A stretch of DNA of 64,000 nucleotides. It comes from RUG11198 sp964600615. GTDB lineage: Bacteria > Bacillota_I > Bacilli_A > RF39 > UBA660. A program made the position numbers and the translations under genes. Below are positions 1 to 8,900 of the stretch, in pieces. Each line of letters opens with the position of its first letter. Position 1 is the stretch's first letter. The notes below the pieces were generated by a model that ran no database searches, was not told the DNA's origin, and saw only the letters and a program-made list of their open reading frames with translations. Where the stretch lies: positions 1-64,000 of the forward strand of contig CAZRJK010000001.1 in NCBI GenBank assembly GCA_964600615.1, given 5' to 3'.

Positions 1-240
1 TGTTTTATATCCATATCTACATAAATCATAAATGTTTGTATTTGAAAGTTTTTTGGTAGGATCATAGACTCCTTCCTTTTCCTTTAATTTTTCAACGTTT
101 ATCATTGAGTTATGTAATTCCTTTATTGTTTCTTCAATCTGACATGCAAATATAGTTATAAAACCATAAAATTTTTCAATCTTCTCCATTGAATTATTAA
201 AAAGAGAATTTAATTCATTATCAGAAAAACTATTACTCAC
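1..240 (-). CDS. N-terminal part of a helical protein, cut by the window edge
   Basis: An open frame of 80 codons runs off the left edge. It starts with GTG at 240-238, and AAGGAG lies about 8 bases upstream on the minus strand. The visible protein is hydrophilic and helical (NELNSLFNNSMEKIEKFYGF, then KELHNSMINVEKLKEKEG) and has no signal peptide. The rest lies outside the window, so no family can be named. It is divergent from the candidate small RNA to its right. Confidence 0.6.
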   Translation of the reverse strand, partial: MSNSFSDNELNSLFNNSMEKIEKFYGFITIFACQIEETIKELHNSMINVEKLKEKEGVYDPTKKLSNTNIYDLCRYGYKT

Positions 241-346
241 AATCAACACTCCTTTGAATGCATATTATAAGAAAATATAATAAAATTGTCAATAATTTAC
301 AAAATAGAATTCCACTATTATGAATGCTAAAAAAAATATCAGTCTA

Positions 347-355
347 TGATATATT
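347..355 (+). promoter_or_regulatory. Extended -10 promoter for a candidate small RNA
   Basis: TGATATATT matches the extended -10 form (TGnTATAAT) that recurs in this window. No good -35 is visible. Transcription would start near 362. Confidence 0.4.
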
Positions 356-361
356 ATTTGT

Positions 362-452
362 GGTAGTTGATTTGCAAGAAGTAATTTCACAATTGGTAAC
401 TACCGGTGCTATTTAGAATATTAAAACACTAACTATTTAGTTAGTGTTTTTT
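362..452 (+). ncRNA. Candidate small RNA of about 90 nt
   Basis: Between the putative -10 at 347-355 and the strong terminator at 423-455 there is no open frame. The segment has a 7-bp inverted repeat near its 5' end (GGTAGTT 362-368 with AACTACC 398-404) and ends in a 13-bp terminator hairpin plus a U run. That architecture suits a short independent transcript. It resembles no RNA family I recognise. The alternative is that the terminator only serves the minus-strand methyltransferase. Confidence 0.35.
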
Positions 453-455
453 TTA
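423..455. terminator. Bidirectional rho-independent terminator
   Basis: A perfect 13-bp inverted repeat (423-435 with 438-450) has a 2-base gap and flanking A and T runs. It contains the stop codon of the minus-strand methyltransferase gene. Confidence 0.8.
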
Positions 456-1111
456 ATTAATATATACATAATTTTATCAAAATGATTTTCTATTTCTGTA
501 ATTCCATATTCAAGAACTTCAAAATTATTATTTTTTGTTTCTTTTAGAAGAGTATCAAAATTAACTATTCTACAACTTGTTTCTACTACCTCTATTTCCC
601 GCTTTGTTTCTTGGCGAACTCTTTTAACATTATCAAATGCTTTATTTATATCACTTGAACTTTCATTTATACCATCACCCATTGTCAATATCAAGGACAA
701 ACCATTACCGCTTAGGTGTTCATATATATATTTGTAAAATTTATTTCTATCACTATCTAAAACTAACATATGTAAGCAAGCTACTGAATAAATAAATCCA
801 TATTTATCTTGTGAATTATCACTTAATACATCCAAAACTTTATAATTATTTTTATGAACAATATCTTTTTCTACACAATAATTAATTGCTTCTGGTGATA
901 TATCGGTAGCTAAAACATTATAATTTTTACTTAATAGATATCTAGCATCCCTTCCTTCACCACAACCTATTTCAAGAATATTTACTTTTTCTAAATGATA
1001 TTTGATAATTATTTCTTCAACTATCCTAGTATTATTATCAGGAGACCAAGAGAATCCCATATCATGTATTTGCTTATATCTTTTATCATATGCTTCGTAA
1101 TATTTACTCAT
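437..1111 (-). CDS. Class I SAM-dependent methyltransferase
   Basis: This 224-residue protein has the Rossmann-fold methyltransferase signature: motif I LEIGCGEGRDA at residues 46-56 and the acidic residue that binds the ribose (ATDIS, D70) at the end of the second strand. It belongs to the Methyltransf_11/25 or TehB-like group, and the substrate cannot be read from sequence. I take ATG at 1111 because AGGTG precedes it closely; an in-frame ATG 60 bases upstream lies before the -10. The gene stands alone, divergent from the gene at 1206, and ends in the hairpin at 423-455. Confidence 0.85.
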   Translation of the reverse strand: MSKYYEAYDKRYKQIHDMGFSWSPDNNTRIVEEIIIKYHLEKVNILEIGCGEGRDARYLLSKNYNVLATDISPEAINYCVEKDIVHKNNYKVLDVLSDNSQDKYGFIYSVACLHMLVLDSDRNKFYKYIYEHLSGNGLSLILTMGDGINESSSDINKAFDNVKRVRQETKREIEVVETSCRIVNFDTLLKETKNNNFEVLEYGITEIENHFDKIMYILIKKNTN

Positions 1112-1127
1112 CTCATCACCTAACTGA

Positions 1128-1136
1128 ATTATATCA
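1128..1136 (-). promoter_or_regulatory. Extended -10 promoter, methyltransferase gene
   Basis: On the minus strand TGATATAAT lies 17 bases before the chosen ATG, so the transcript would begin about 10 bases upstream of the start codon with little more than the ribosome-binding site. Confidence 0.6.
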
Positions 1137-1175
1137 TATCTATTTTCAAAAAATATATTAAAAAAAGACAAAATA

Positions 1176-1184
1176 TGATATAAT
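1176..1184 (+). promoter_or_regulatory. Extended -10 promoter, gene at 1206
   Basis: TGATATAAT is followed by AGAGGAGG at 1191-1198 and the start at 1206. No clear -35 is seen. Confidence 0.65.
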
Positions 1185-1205
1185 CAAAGTAGAGGAGGTA
1201 TAAAA

Positions 1206-1655
1206 ATGTACACTTATAGTGATAACGCCGCAGCATATGGTTTAGGAGCAGCTTTTGCAGGAATGTTTGGGTTTATGATAATAATAGGACTTGCTATTGC
1301 AGTATTTACTATCTTTGTAATGTGGAAAGCTTTTGAAAAAGCTGGAAAACCAGGATGGGCTGCAATCGTTCCAATATATAATACAATTATTCTATTTGAA
1401 ATTGTTGGATATAAATGGTATTATATATTTGTATTCCTTGTAAGTATTGTTCCTGTAATAGGAAGTCTTGCATTATTAGCTTTCTTAATCCACTTAGGAA
1501 TTAAAACTGCTAAAGCTTATGGACAAGAAATTCCTTTTGGTATTGGAATAGCATTATTACCAGTTGTCTTCTTTGCAATAATAGCATTTAATAAAGACAT
1601 TAAATATGTAGGACCTACAGTAAAAGGAGATATTGATTTTAACGATTTATTCTAA
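1206..1655 (+). CDS. Small DUF5684-type membrane protein
   Basis: A 149-residue integral membrane protein with about four hydrophobic segments (near residues 20-40, 66-92, 115-128). The segment KAFEKAGKPGWAAIVPIYN, followed by a second helix pair, is typical of the DUF5684 family of uncharacterised bacterial membrane proteins, sometimes annotated as signal-peptidase-associated. AGAGGAGG gives a firm start. It is monocistronic, with its own promoter and a strong terminator directly after the stop. No function is known. Confidence 0.7.
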   Translation: MYTYSDNAAAYGLGAAFAGMFGFMIIIGLAIAVFTIFVMWKAFEKAGKPGWAAIVPIYNTIILFEIVGYKWYYIFVFLVSIVPVIGSLALLAFLIHLGIKTAKAYGQEIPFGIGIALLPVVFFAIIAFNKDIKYVGPTVKGDIDFNDLF

Positions 1656-1695
1656 AAGAACTATAAAGATTGACCACTTTATAGTTCTTTTATAT
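1654..1695 (+). terminator. Rho-independent terminator
   Basis: A perfect 15-bp stem (1654-1668 with 1677-1691) and an 8-base loop are followed by a short T-rich tail. It begins on the last two bases of the TAA stop of the preceding gene. Confidence 0.85.
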
Positions 1696-1775
1696 AATAA
1701 GCCAATAATACTAGAAAGAATAAAGGTAAATACGGAGTTTTATTAATCACTAGAAGGAAATAACAGATTAATAAT

Positions 1776-1806
1776 AAAAAAATAAATACATAGCATTTAT
1801 TTTTTT
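1776..1806 (-). terminator. Weak A/T-only terminator
   Basis: A 12-bp A/T stem (1776-1787 with 1795-1806) whose minus-strand 3' arm ends in a T run. It directly follows the stop of the gene at 1805-3211. Confidence 0.5.
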
Positions 1807-3211
1807 AATGAATTTTTCTTTTTTCTAATACCTTTTGTCTAACTACAGTAGAAGGCTCAAAACTATCTTTAATAGTAGGCAAATAAACCTTTTTAGGAAC
1901 AAATCCATAAACATAATCATCATATAATAAAGTATCAGAACTATGAGAAAAATGAAGATCTGAACCCTCTCTATAATCCTTGTTAGCATATTGCGAAGAA
2001 GTTAAAAGCTTATAATCAACTTTATAATAAGTAACATTTATTATTCCTTGTCTAACTAATTCATCAACATCAACTTTATCATACTTTATACCATCTTTTA
2101 AATAAGAAATATAAGTCTTACCGGCAGAGTCAGTTCTAGAAATTAAGATAATATTAGAATTAATCAAATCAATATCTCTAGATATAGAAATATACCCCTC
2201 ATCTATCATATTTAAAGCTTTTTCGTTGCTTATTTTCTCTTTATAAATAGCACTAACATATAGAAGACCCCTATCTATAGCCTCTTCATAGCTCATATTA
2301 ATATATTCCCCTTTATCATAATCCAAATAATAAGAATTACTATAATTAATATATTCATCATTAAAATAATATCTAACTAAAGACAAATCCCCTTTATTAA
2401 TAAGAGAAATAACTAAATCATTATTTATATCATCATTATATTTATTCTCATAAAGCTTTCCTAATAAATCATTCATAATTTTAAACTTAATCTTATTAGT
2501 TTCTATATCATCATAATCAAATGATAAACAATCCAAAAAAGCCTTATAGTCAACATCAGAAAAATAAGGTTTTACCTCTTTTTCAATTAAAGAAAAATCC
2601 CCAGTAAAACAATAACGCCATATAGGATCTGGACCAATAATCTCTATAAATTTTTTAGTTAATAACACTTGACTTTGATAAGAGTCTATTGGTGAATTAT
2701 CATAATATTCATTTGAAATAATTTCTGCACAAGATTCAATTATTAAATTATATTCACTAATTTCTTGACATAAATGAATAAATTCATGGGATAAAACATC
2801 TTCATTTTTTTCATTAAGACAATCATAATCTCTTACATATAAAGCATTAGGTTCAGTTTCGTTATAATAGCCTAAAGTAATATGATTTTCTTCATCATGA
2901 AAAGATTTAACAGATATATTTTTAAAACGATTATAATATAATTCCTTCATATAATCAGATTTATTAACACTTTCTAAAACATCATCTAAAAATTTAGAAT
3001 TATATAAATAATCTTTTTCTTCTTTACTCAAATTTTTAGAAGAATAAATAAAATTATATAAATCATCCAATTCAAAATCAGTAGTATTATCATATAATCT
3101 AACATTATTATGTAAATCATTATCAACCTTATTATTAAACAAAAATAAAAAAGCAAACATAGAAAAAATAATAGCTCTATCTATTCTCTTCAATTTATTC
3201 TTCTTTTTCAT
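1805..3211 (-). CDS. Membrane-anchored putative zinc metallopeptidase (HExxH)
   Basis: The 468-residue protein has a basic N-terminus and one hydrophobic segment (about residues 13-27), so it is probably anchored with the rest outside the cell. HEFIH at 142-146 fits a zinc-binding HExxH, and E159 or E163 in the following helix could be the third ligand, as in gluzincins. The C-terminal half is rich in Tyr and Asp and resembles no domain I know. The ribosome-binding site is GGGGAA. It is transcribed away from the DUF362 pair and follows the kinase-like gene at 3286-4299 on the same strand, possibly in one unit, although a hairpin lies between them. Peptidase activity is an inference. Confidence 0.6.
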   Translation of the reverse strand: MKKKNKLKRIDRAIIFSMFAFLFLFNNKVDNDLHNNVRLYDNTTDFELDDLYNFIYSSKNLSKEEKDYLYNSKFLDDVLESVNKSDYMKELYYNRFKNISVKSFHDEENHITLGYYNETEPNALYVRDYDCLNEKNEDVLSHEFIHLCQEISEYNLIIESCAEIISNEYYDNSPIDSYQSQVLLTKKFIEIIGPDPIWRYCFTGDFSLIEKEVKPYFSDVDYKAFLDCLSFDYDDIETNKIKFKIMNDLLGKLYENKYNDDINNDLVISLINKGDLSLVRYYFNDEYINYSNSYYLDYDKGEYINMSYEEAIDRGLLYVSAIYKEKISNEKALNMIDEGYISISRDIDLINSNIILISRTDSAGKTYISYLKDGIKYDKVDVDELVRQGIINVTYYKVDYKLLTSSQYANKDYREGSDLHFSHSSDTLLYDDYVYGFVPKKVYLPTIKDSFEPSTVVRQKVLEKRKIH

Positions 3212-3261
3212 AATATTTCCCCCTAAAAAAACACATCGTATATAATAACATAAAATAAAAA

Positions 3262-3303
3262 AAATAACAAATAAAAACTAACAAATTAATTATCTTTGTT
3301 AGT
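3262..3303 (-). terminator. Rho-independent terminator
   Basis: The 9-bp stem ACTAACAAA (3277-3285) pairs with TTTGTTAGT (3295-3303). On the minus strand it is followed by T-rich sequence. The stop codon of the minus-strand gene is in the loop. Confidence 0.65.
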
Positions 3304-4299
3304 CTTAACTAATCTTTTAGTCTTATTATTATATCGCTCTTCAAAATAATGCCTTCTCTCAAGCAATGCACCATCTAAATCAAATTCTATATCTCTAATC
3401 TTCTCAACATCATTTTCATAAACCATATGATCTAAATCAATTATAAGTAAATCTCCAACCTCTAAATCTTTATCTAAATAATTATAATTCTTAAGTAATC
3501 CAATACCTTCTTTTTTCTTACGCTTATTATTTTCTAAAGTCTTCTTATCTACTCTTGCTAAATTTTCTTCGTTAGGAGCAAGCCATATAATACCTTGATC
3601 TCTTAATTCCTTATAAACAGAATAAATTTCTTCAAAACTAACATCCTTAGCAGGTTCAAGATAATCAGTTATTTCCACAAAATCTTTACCAACATAATCT
3701 TTAAAATAAGGAAGTAATAGCCTTCTATTATCTACAATATTTTCACACATTCTCTTATAACCAATTTTTACAATTTTATTACCAATTCTATATACTTTTG
3801 AAAATCCTCCATAATTAAAAACTTTAATATCAAGTAAACTTTTGTTTTCACCATCAGCAACACTTACTAGTAAATCTCTCAATCTTTTCATATCTTCTTC
3901 TTTAACAAGAGGATAGAACTCAGACACACTCTTTGTTATGGCTATCTCAATATTATTATAATCTCTATCATTAATTCTAGCCCTATTATCATTAAGATAA
4001 GTCAATAAATTATTACTTAAACAATGACTATTTCTAATAATATCATTAATATTATCCAAAATATAATATAATTCATCATTTTTAATTAATTTATATAAGA
4101 ATTCCTTTTCGTGCTCATAAAGACTAAACATTGGAGAAAATCTACTTTCTATTTTCTCACATTTAATTTTATGATCAAAAGCAACTCTCTTTTTATAATC
4201 AAATATTCTGCCTAATTTATAAGCATAATTATACCCCTTAGCTTCACATATTTCTTTTGTTTCATTAATTAGAATAGAATATAAATCATTTTTTTTCAT
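3286..4299 (-). CDS. Protein-kinase-fold protein, catalytic Asp apparently missing
   Basis: A 337-residue cytosolic protein. Residues 164-178 (GGFSKVYRIGNKIVK) look like a glycine-rich loop and the ATP-binding Lys. A catalytic-loop-like segment GIIWLAPNEEN (236-246) would align with the GIIHxDxxxxN of kinases and aminoglycoside phosphotransferases, but has Trp and Ala where His and Asp are expected. IIDLD (286-290) would be the metal-binding Asp. The first 150 residues are helical and unrecognised. GGGAGG precedes the start. Either a pseudokinase or a divergent kinase; assignment to the fold is by motif order only. Confidence 0.5.
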   Translation of the reverse strand: MKKNDLYSILINETKEICEAKGYNYAYKLGRIFDYKKRVAFDHKIKCEKIESRFSPMFSLYEHEKEFLYKLIKNDELYYILDNINDIIRNSHCLSNNLLTYLNDNRARINDRDYNNIEIAITKSVSEFYPLVKEEDMKRLRDLLVSVADGENKSLLDIKVFNYGGFSKVYRIGNKIVKIGYKRMCENIVDNRRLLLPYFKDYVGKDFVEITDYLEPAKDVSFEEIYSVYKELRDQGIIWLAPNEENLARVDKKTLENNKRKKKEGIGLLKNYNYLDKDLEVGDLLIIDLDHMVYENDVEKIRDIEFDLDGALLERRHYFEERYNNKTKRLVKTNKDN

Positions 4300-4380
4300 A
4301 AAAACCTCCCAAACATAAAAGTTATTGTACCAGATTTATAAAAAAAAGTCACTATAAATTAAATCAATATGCTAAAAATA

Positions 4381-4409
4381 TTTACAAAGCCTAAAATATT
4401 TCTTATAAT
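4381..4409 (+). promoter_or_regulatory. Promoter of the DUF362 pair
   Basis: TTTACA (4381-4386) and TATAAT (4404-4409) are separated by 17 bases. Confidence 0.7.
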
Positions 4410-4453
4410 TAAATAAGAAGTACATAAAAATGAGACTTTATAAAGGAGGATTT

Positions 4454-5341
4454 ATGAAATCAAAAGTATATTTTACAAAAGAAATAAATAGTGATAGTTT
4501 AATAAAAATCTATGAATCATTAGGATTAGAATTAAAAGGAAAAGTAGGAGTAAAGGTTTCAACAGGAGAAAGAGGAGCAAAAGGATATTTAAAAAAAGAA
4601 TTAATAAGTCCATTAGTCAAAAAATTAAATGGAACAATTATTGAATGTAATACAGCGTATCCAGGAGCTAGAACAGATTCAAAAGAACATCTAAAAGTAG
4701 CTGAAGAGCATGGATTTACTACTTTTGCTGAAGTTGACATTATGGATACAAAAGGAGAATTTAAAATACCAGTAAATGAAGGGAAACACCTAAAATATGA
4801 TTTAATAGGAGAAAACTTCAAAAATTATGATTCTATTCTAAATCTAGCCCATGGAAAAGGACATATGATGGGAGGATTCGGAGCAAATCTAAAAAATCAA
4901 TCCATAGGTATTGCTTCTAGAAATGGTAAAGCCTATATCCATTCTTGCGGATATACAGAAGATCCCGATTTATGCTGGCAAGCACCACATGAACAAATAG
5001 ACTTCATTGAATCAATGGCTGAAGCCGCTAAAGCCGTATCAGATTATCTAAAAGAAAATAACAAACCAATCGTATATATAACAGTGGCAAACGCCTTATC
5101 AGTAGATTGTGATTGTGATTGCAATCAAGGAGATCCTGTTATGAAAGACATAGGAATATTTGCTTCTTTAGACCCAGTAGCAAACGATCAAGCATTCATA
5201 GATGCAGTGTGGAATTCAACTGATGAAGGAAAAGAAAAATTAAAAGAAAGAATAGACAGTAGACTAGGAAGACATATAACAGAATATGCAGAAAGCTTAG
5301 GACTAGGTACTACAGAATATGAATTAATAAATATAGATTAG
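4454..5341 (+). CDS. DUF362 domain protein
   Basis: This 295-residue protein matches the DUF362 (COG2006) family, whose members are usually linked to iron-sulfur proteins but lack a defined reaction. Seen here: a conserved Gly/His stretch (LAHGKGHMMGGFGANLKN), HSCGYTEDPDLCWQ, and a Cys cluster at residues 219, 221 and 223 (DCDCDCNQGDP) followed by the family-typical SLDPVANDQAF. There is no ferredoxin-type CxxCxxC module. I start at 4454, where AAAGGAGG precedes the ATG by four bases, rather than at the ATG 24 bases upstream. The gene at 5352 follows after 10 bases. Confidence 0.85.
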   Translation: MKSKVYFTKEINSDSLIKIYESLGLELKGKVGVKVSTGERGAKGYLKKELISPLVKKLNGTIIECNTAYPGARTDSKEHLKVAEEHGFTTFAEVDIMDTKGEFKIPVNEGKHLKYDLIGENFKNYDSILNLAHGKGHMMGGFGANLKNQSIGIASRNGKAYIHSCGYTEDPDLCWQAPHEQIDFIESMAEAAKAVSDYLKENNKPIVYITVANALSVDCDCDCNQGDPVMKDIGIFASLDPVANDQAFIDAVWNSTDEGKEKLKERIDSRLGRHITEYAESLGLGTTEYELINID

Positions 5342-5351
5342 GAGTAAAAAA

Positions 5352-5861
5352 ATGAATATATTAGGAAAATTTGCAAGAGAAATATATAATGAAACAATAG
5401 ATTCAGTACTAGAAGGTATAGAACCAGAAGAACAAGAAAAGGTATCACAATTATATTACCAATACCTTTTAAAACGCTATTCAACAATGAAATTTGACGA
5501 ATATGAATATGAAGAAAAAATTGATAGATATTTACCATCAGAAAAACGAGCTTGGGAAAAAAGAGATCCACAAGACAAAAAACAAATATTATTAGAAAAT
5601 GTAATTGAAGATAAAGCTTTAAAAGAAATATTTAAACTTCAATTTGAAGCGACAAAAGCAGTAGCAAACAAAGATAGAAGACATAGAGATTTATCTGTAG
5701 AAGAAGCTGATGAATACATTAGAAAAATGACAGAATTATTAAAAGAAGTAAAAGACTTTAATATGGAAGAAGCAATCAAAGTAGTAGAAGAAACAAAAAG
5801 CAATTTTTTATATGCTTCCAACCGATTTGATTTTCCCACATTTAAAATACGTGGTAAATAA
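5352..5861 (+). CDS. Charged helical protein of unknown function
   Basis: A 169-residue, highly charged and probably all-helical cytosolic protein. It has no membrane segment, no Cys and no motif I recognise. GGAG lies upstream of the ATG. It is cotranscribed with the DUF362 gene, ten bases after that stop. Its end is followed by the promoter of the T7SS operon, with no clear terminator between. Confidence 0.6.
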   Translation: MNILGKFAREIYNETIDSVLEGIEPEEQEKVSQLYYQYLLKRYSTMKFDEYEYEEKIDRYLPSEKRAWEKRDPQDKKQILLENVIEDKALKEIFKLQFEATKAVANKDRRHRDLSVEEADEYIRKMTELLKEVKDFNMEEAIKVVEETKSNFLYASNRFDFPTFKIRGK

Positions 5862-5871
5862 TACAAAAAAG

Positions 5872-5901
5872 TTGAAAATATAAACAATTATATGATATAA
5901 T
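5872..5901 (+). promoter_or_regulatory. Promoter of the T7SS-like operon
   Basis: TTGAAA (5872-5877), an 18-base spacer and an extended -10 TGATATAAT (5893-5901). The start codon of the EssC gene is at 5930. Confidence 0.75.
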
Positions 5902-5929
5902 ATTATAGAATAGAAAGTAGGGTGAAAAA

Positions 5930-8900
5930 ATGAAAATATATTTATATTTAACCAATAAAATAGATGTTTTTTCCCTACCAAATGACGTATCAGGAAGTTT
6001 TAGTTTCTATGGAGCAGAAAAAGAAACAAAACTAATAAATATAGAAGCAAGAGAAAATGAATGGGTATTATACTCTACTACCGATAGTAGTATAATAATA
6101 AATGGACAATCAGTAGATAATATAAAAATTGAAAATAATGCTTTTTATGTAATTAGAAAAGATAACAATAATTATTTAATTTATATAAGTAACATCTTAG
6201 AAGAAGAATTATTAACTTTTAAATACGATCAAAATATTAATTTATTAATTGGAAATGATAATAATTGTAATATTATTTATAACTGTGAATTTTTAAAAGG
6301 ACCTATAGCCAAAATAAATTTTATAAACGATGGGTATTATCTTCAAAAAGGAAACAACAATTTTGTATATGTAAATAACAAAAAAATAGAAAATCAACAA
6401 TACAAGATAAAAATAGGAGACACGATAAATGTATATGGATTAAAAATCTTTTTCTTGGCTAATCTTTTACTAATCAATAAACAAGGGAATAGATTAGTTG
6501 TAAATGAAGGACTTGCTAACATTGCTAGATATAATTTTCCAGAACAAGAACCAAATAAAAATATTGAAATAAAAGATAGAGAATTATATACAAAAGAACA
6601 ATACTATTCAAAATCACCAAGAATAAGAAGAGTAATTGAAACAAAAAATATCGAATTAAGTAACCCACCACAAACAACTGAAGCCCAAACAATGCCTCTT
6701 ATATTAACAATTGGACCTATGATGACAATGGGAATGATGTCAATGGTAACAATATTAAATACCATAATAAGAATCAATTCTAAAGAAGCAACATTAAAAA
6801 ATTCATGGCCTCAATTAGTAACCTCAGGAGCCATGATTTTATCAATGATATTATGGCCAGTAGTAACAAGAATGTACAACAAAAGAATGGAAAAAAAGAA
6901 AAAAGCAGAATTAATACAAAAATATGGAGAATATTTAAAAGAAAAGAAAAAAGAATTAGCAGTAGAAACAAAATTACAGAAAGATATTCTAATTGAGAAC
7001 TTATTAACAACAGAAGAATGCCTAAATATAATAAAAACTAAAGGCGTTAATTTCTGGGACAAAAGGATAGATCAAGATGATTTCTTAACAGTAAGAATAG
7101 GAATAGGAAATGAAAAATTAGATGTGGACATTAAATATCCAGAAGACGGTTTTAGCGTTGATGAAGATGAATTAAAAAAACAAGTAGATCAAATGAAAGA
7201 AGAATATCAATATATTGAAACTGTACCAATAGGATATTCATTTTCTGAAAATAGAGTAACTGCTATAATGGGTAAAAGTGATAAAAGCCATGTTTTTATG
7301 AATAATTTATTATTACAATTATTAACCTATTATACATATGAAGATTTAAAATTAGTAGTATTCACTAATGAACTTAATGAATATTATTGGGATTATATAA
7401 AATATCTTAATCATAATTTTGATAATGATAGAAACTTTAGATTCTTCTCATCAACTACTGAATCAGCTAAAAGCGTAGCAGAATATTTAATCATGGAAGT
7501 AAACAAAAGAAAAGATTCCAAAGAAGAATTTCCTAAACCACATTACCTAATAATAATAGATGATTACAACAGAATAAAAAGATTTGATTTTCTAAGAGAA
7601 ATAACAGAAGCTGAAGATAACTTAGGCTTTAGTGTTGTCTTATTAGAAGAAAGATTAAGTAAATTACCAAGTAAATGTAATAATTTTATATCACTAGGTA
7701 TTAATAATCAAGGTGGAATATTAAAAAATTCTTATGAAAAACAAGAACAAACAATTTTCTATGATGAAATAAACTATAACATAAATATGATGAGTATAAC
7801 TAATTTATTATCTAATATACCAATAGAATTTGAAGAAGGAACAAAACATTTGCCAGAGGCTATATCATTCATGGAAATGGAAAATGTAGGTAAAGTAGAA
7901 CAATTAAATATCTTAAATAGATGGAATATGAATGACCCTACAACTAGTTTAAGAGCAGAAGTAGGAGTAGATGAACAAGAAGATTTAATGTTTCTTGATT
8001 TACACGAAAAATATCATGGACCTCATGGATTAATAGCAGGAACAACGGGTAGTGGTAAATCAGAATTTATTATTACTTATATTTTATCTATGTGCATAAA
8101 TTATAGTCCTGATGATGTATCATTTATCTTAATCGACTATAAAGGTGGTGGATTAGCCCTTGCCTTTGAAAATCAAGCTACAGGAGTATATTTGCCACAC
8201 TTAGCTGGAACAATAACAAACTTAGACAAAGCAGAAATGGATAGAACATTAGTAAGTATAGATAGTGAAGTAAAACGAAGACAACAAATGTTTAATAAAG
8301 CAAGGGACGAATTAGAAGAAAGTACAATAGATATATATAAATATCAAAAATACTATAAAGAAGGACGACTTAAAGAACCAATACCACATTTATTTATAAT
8401 CTGTGATGAGTTTGCTGAATTAAAGAGTCAACAACCTGATTTTATGGATAACTTAATAAGTGTAGCCCGTATTGGACGTTCTTTAGGAGTTCACCTAATA
8501 CTTGCAACCCAAAAACCAAGTGGAGTAGTAAATGATCAAATTTGGTCTAACTCTAAATTTAAAGTATGTTTAAAAGTACAAGATGAATCAGACAGTAAAG
8601 AAATGCTAAAAAAACCAGATGCAGCCTATATCAAACAACCAGGAAGATTCTATTTACAAGTAGGTTTTGATGAATATTATGCACAAGGACAATCTGGATG
8701 GTGTGGAGCAAAATATTACCCATCAGAAAAAATAGTAAAACAAGTAGATAAAAGCGTTAACTTTCTAGATGATTGTGCAAATTACATTAAAAGCATCCAA
8801 GCAGGAAATAGTATTAAAATAGAACCACAAGGAGAACAATTAGGTAATATTTTAAAAACAATAATAAAAGTAGCAGATAATGTAGGAAAAAAATCTAGAA

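Noticed and set aside
3286..4299. EssB of the T7SS
   Set aside because: EssB has a pseudokinase part but also a membrane helix and an outer domain. This protein is soluble and its kinase-like part is at the C-terminus.
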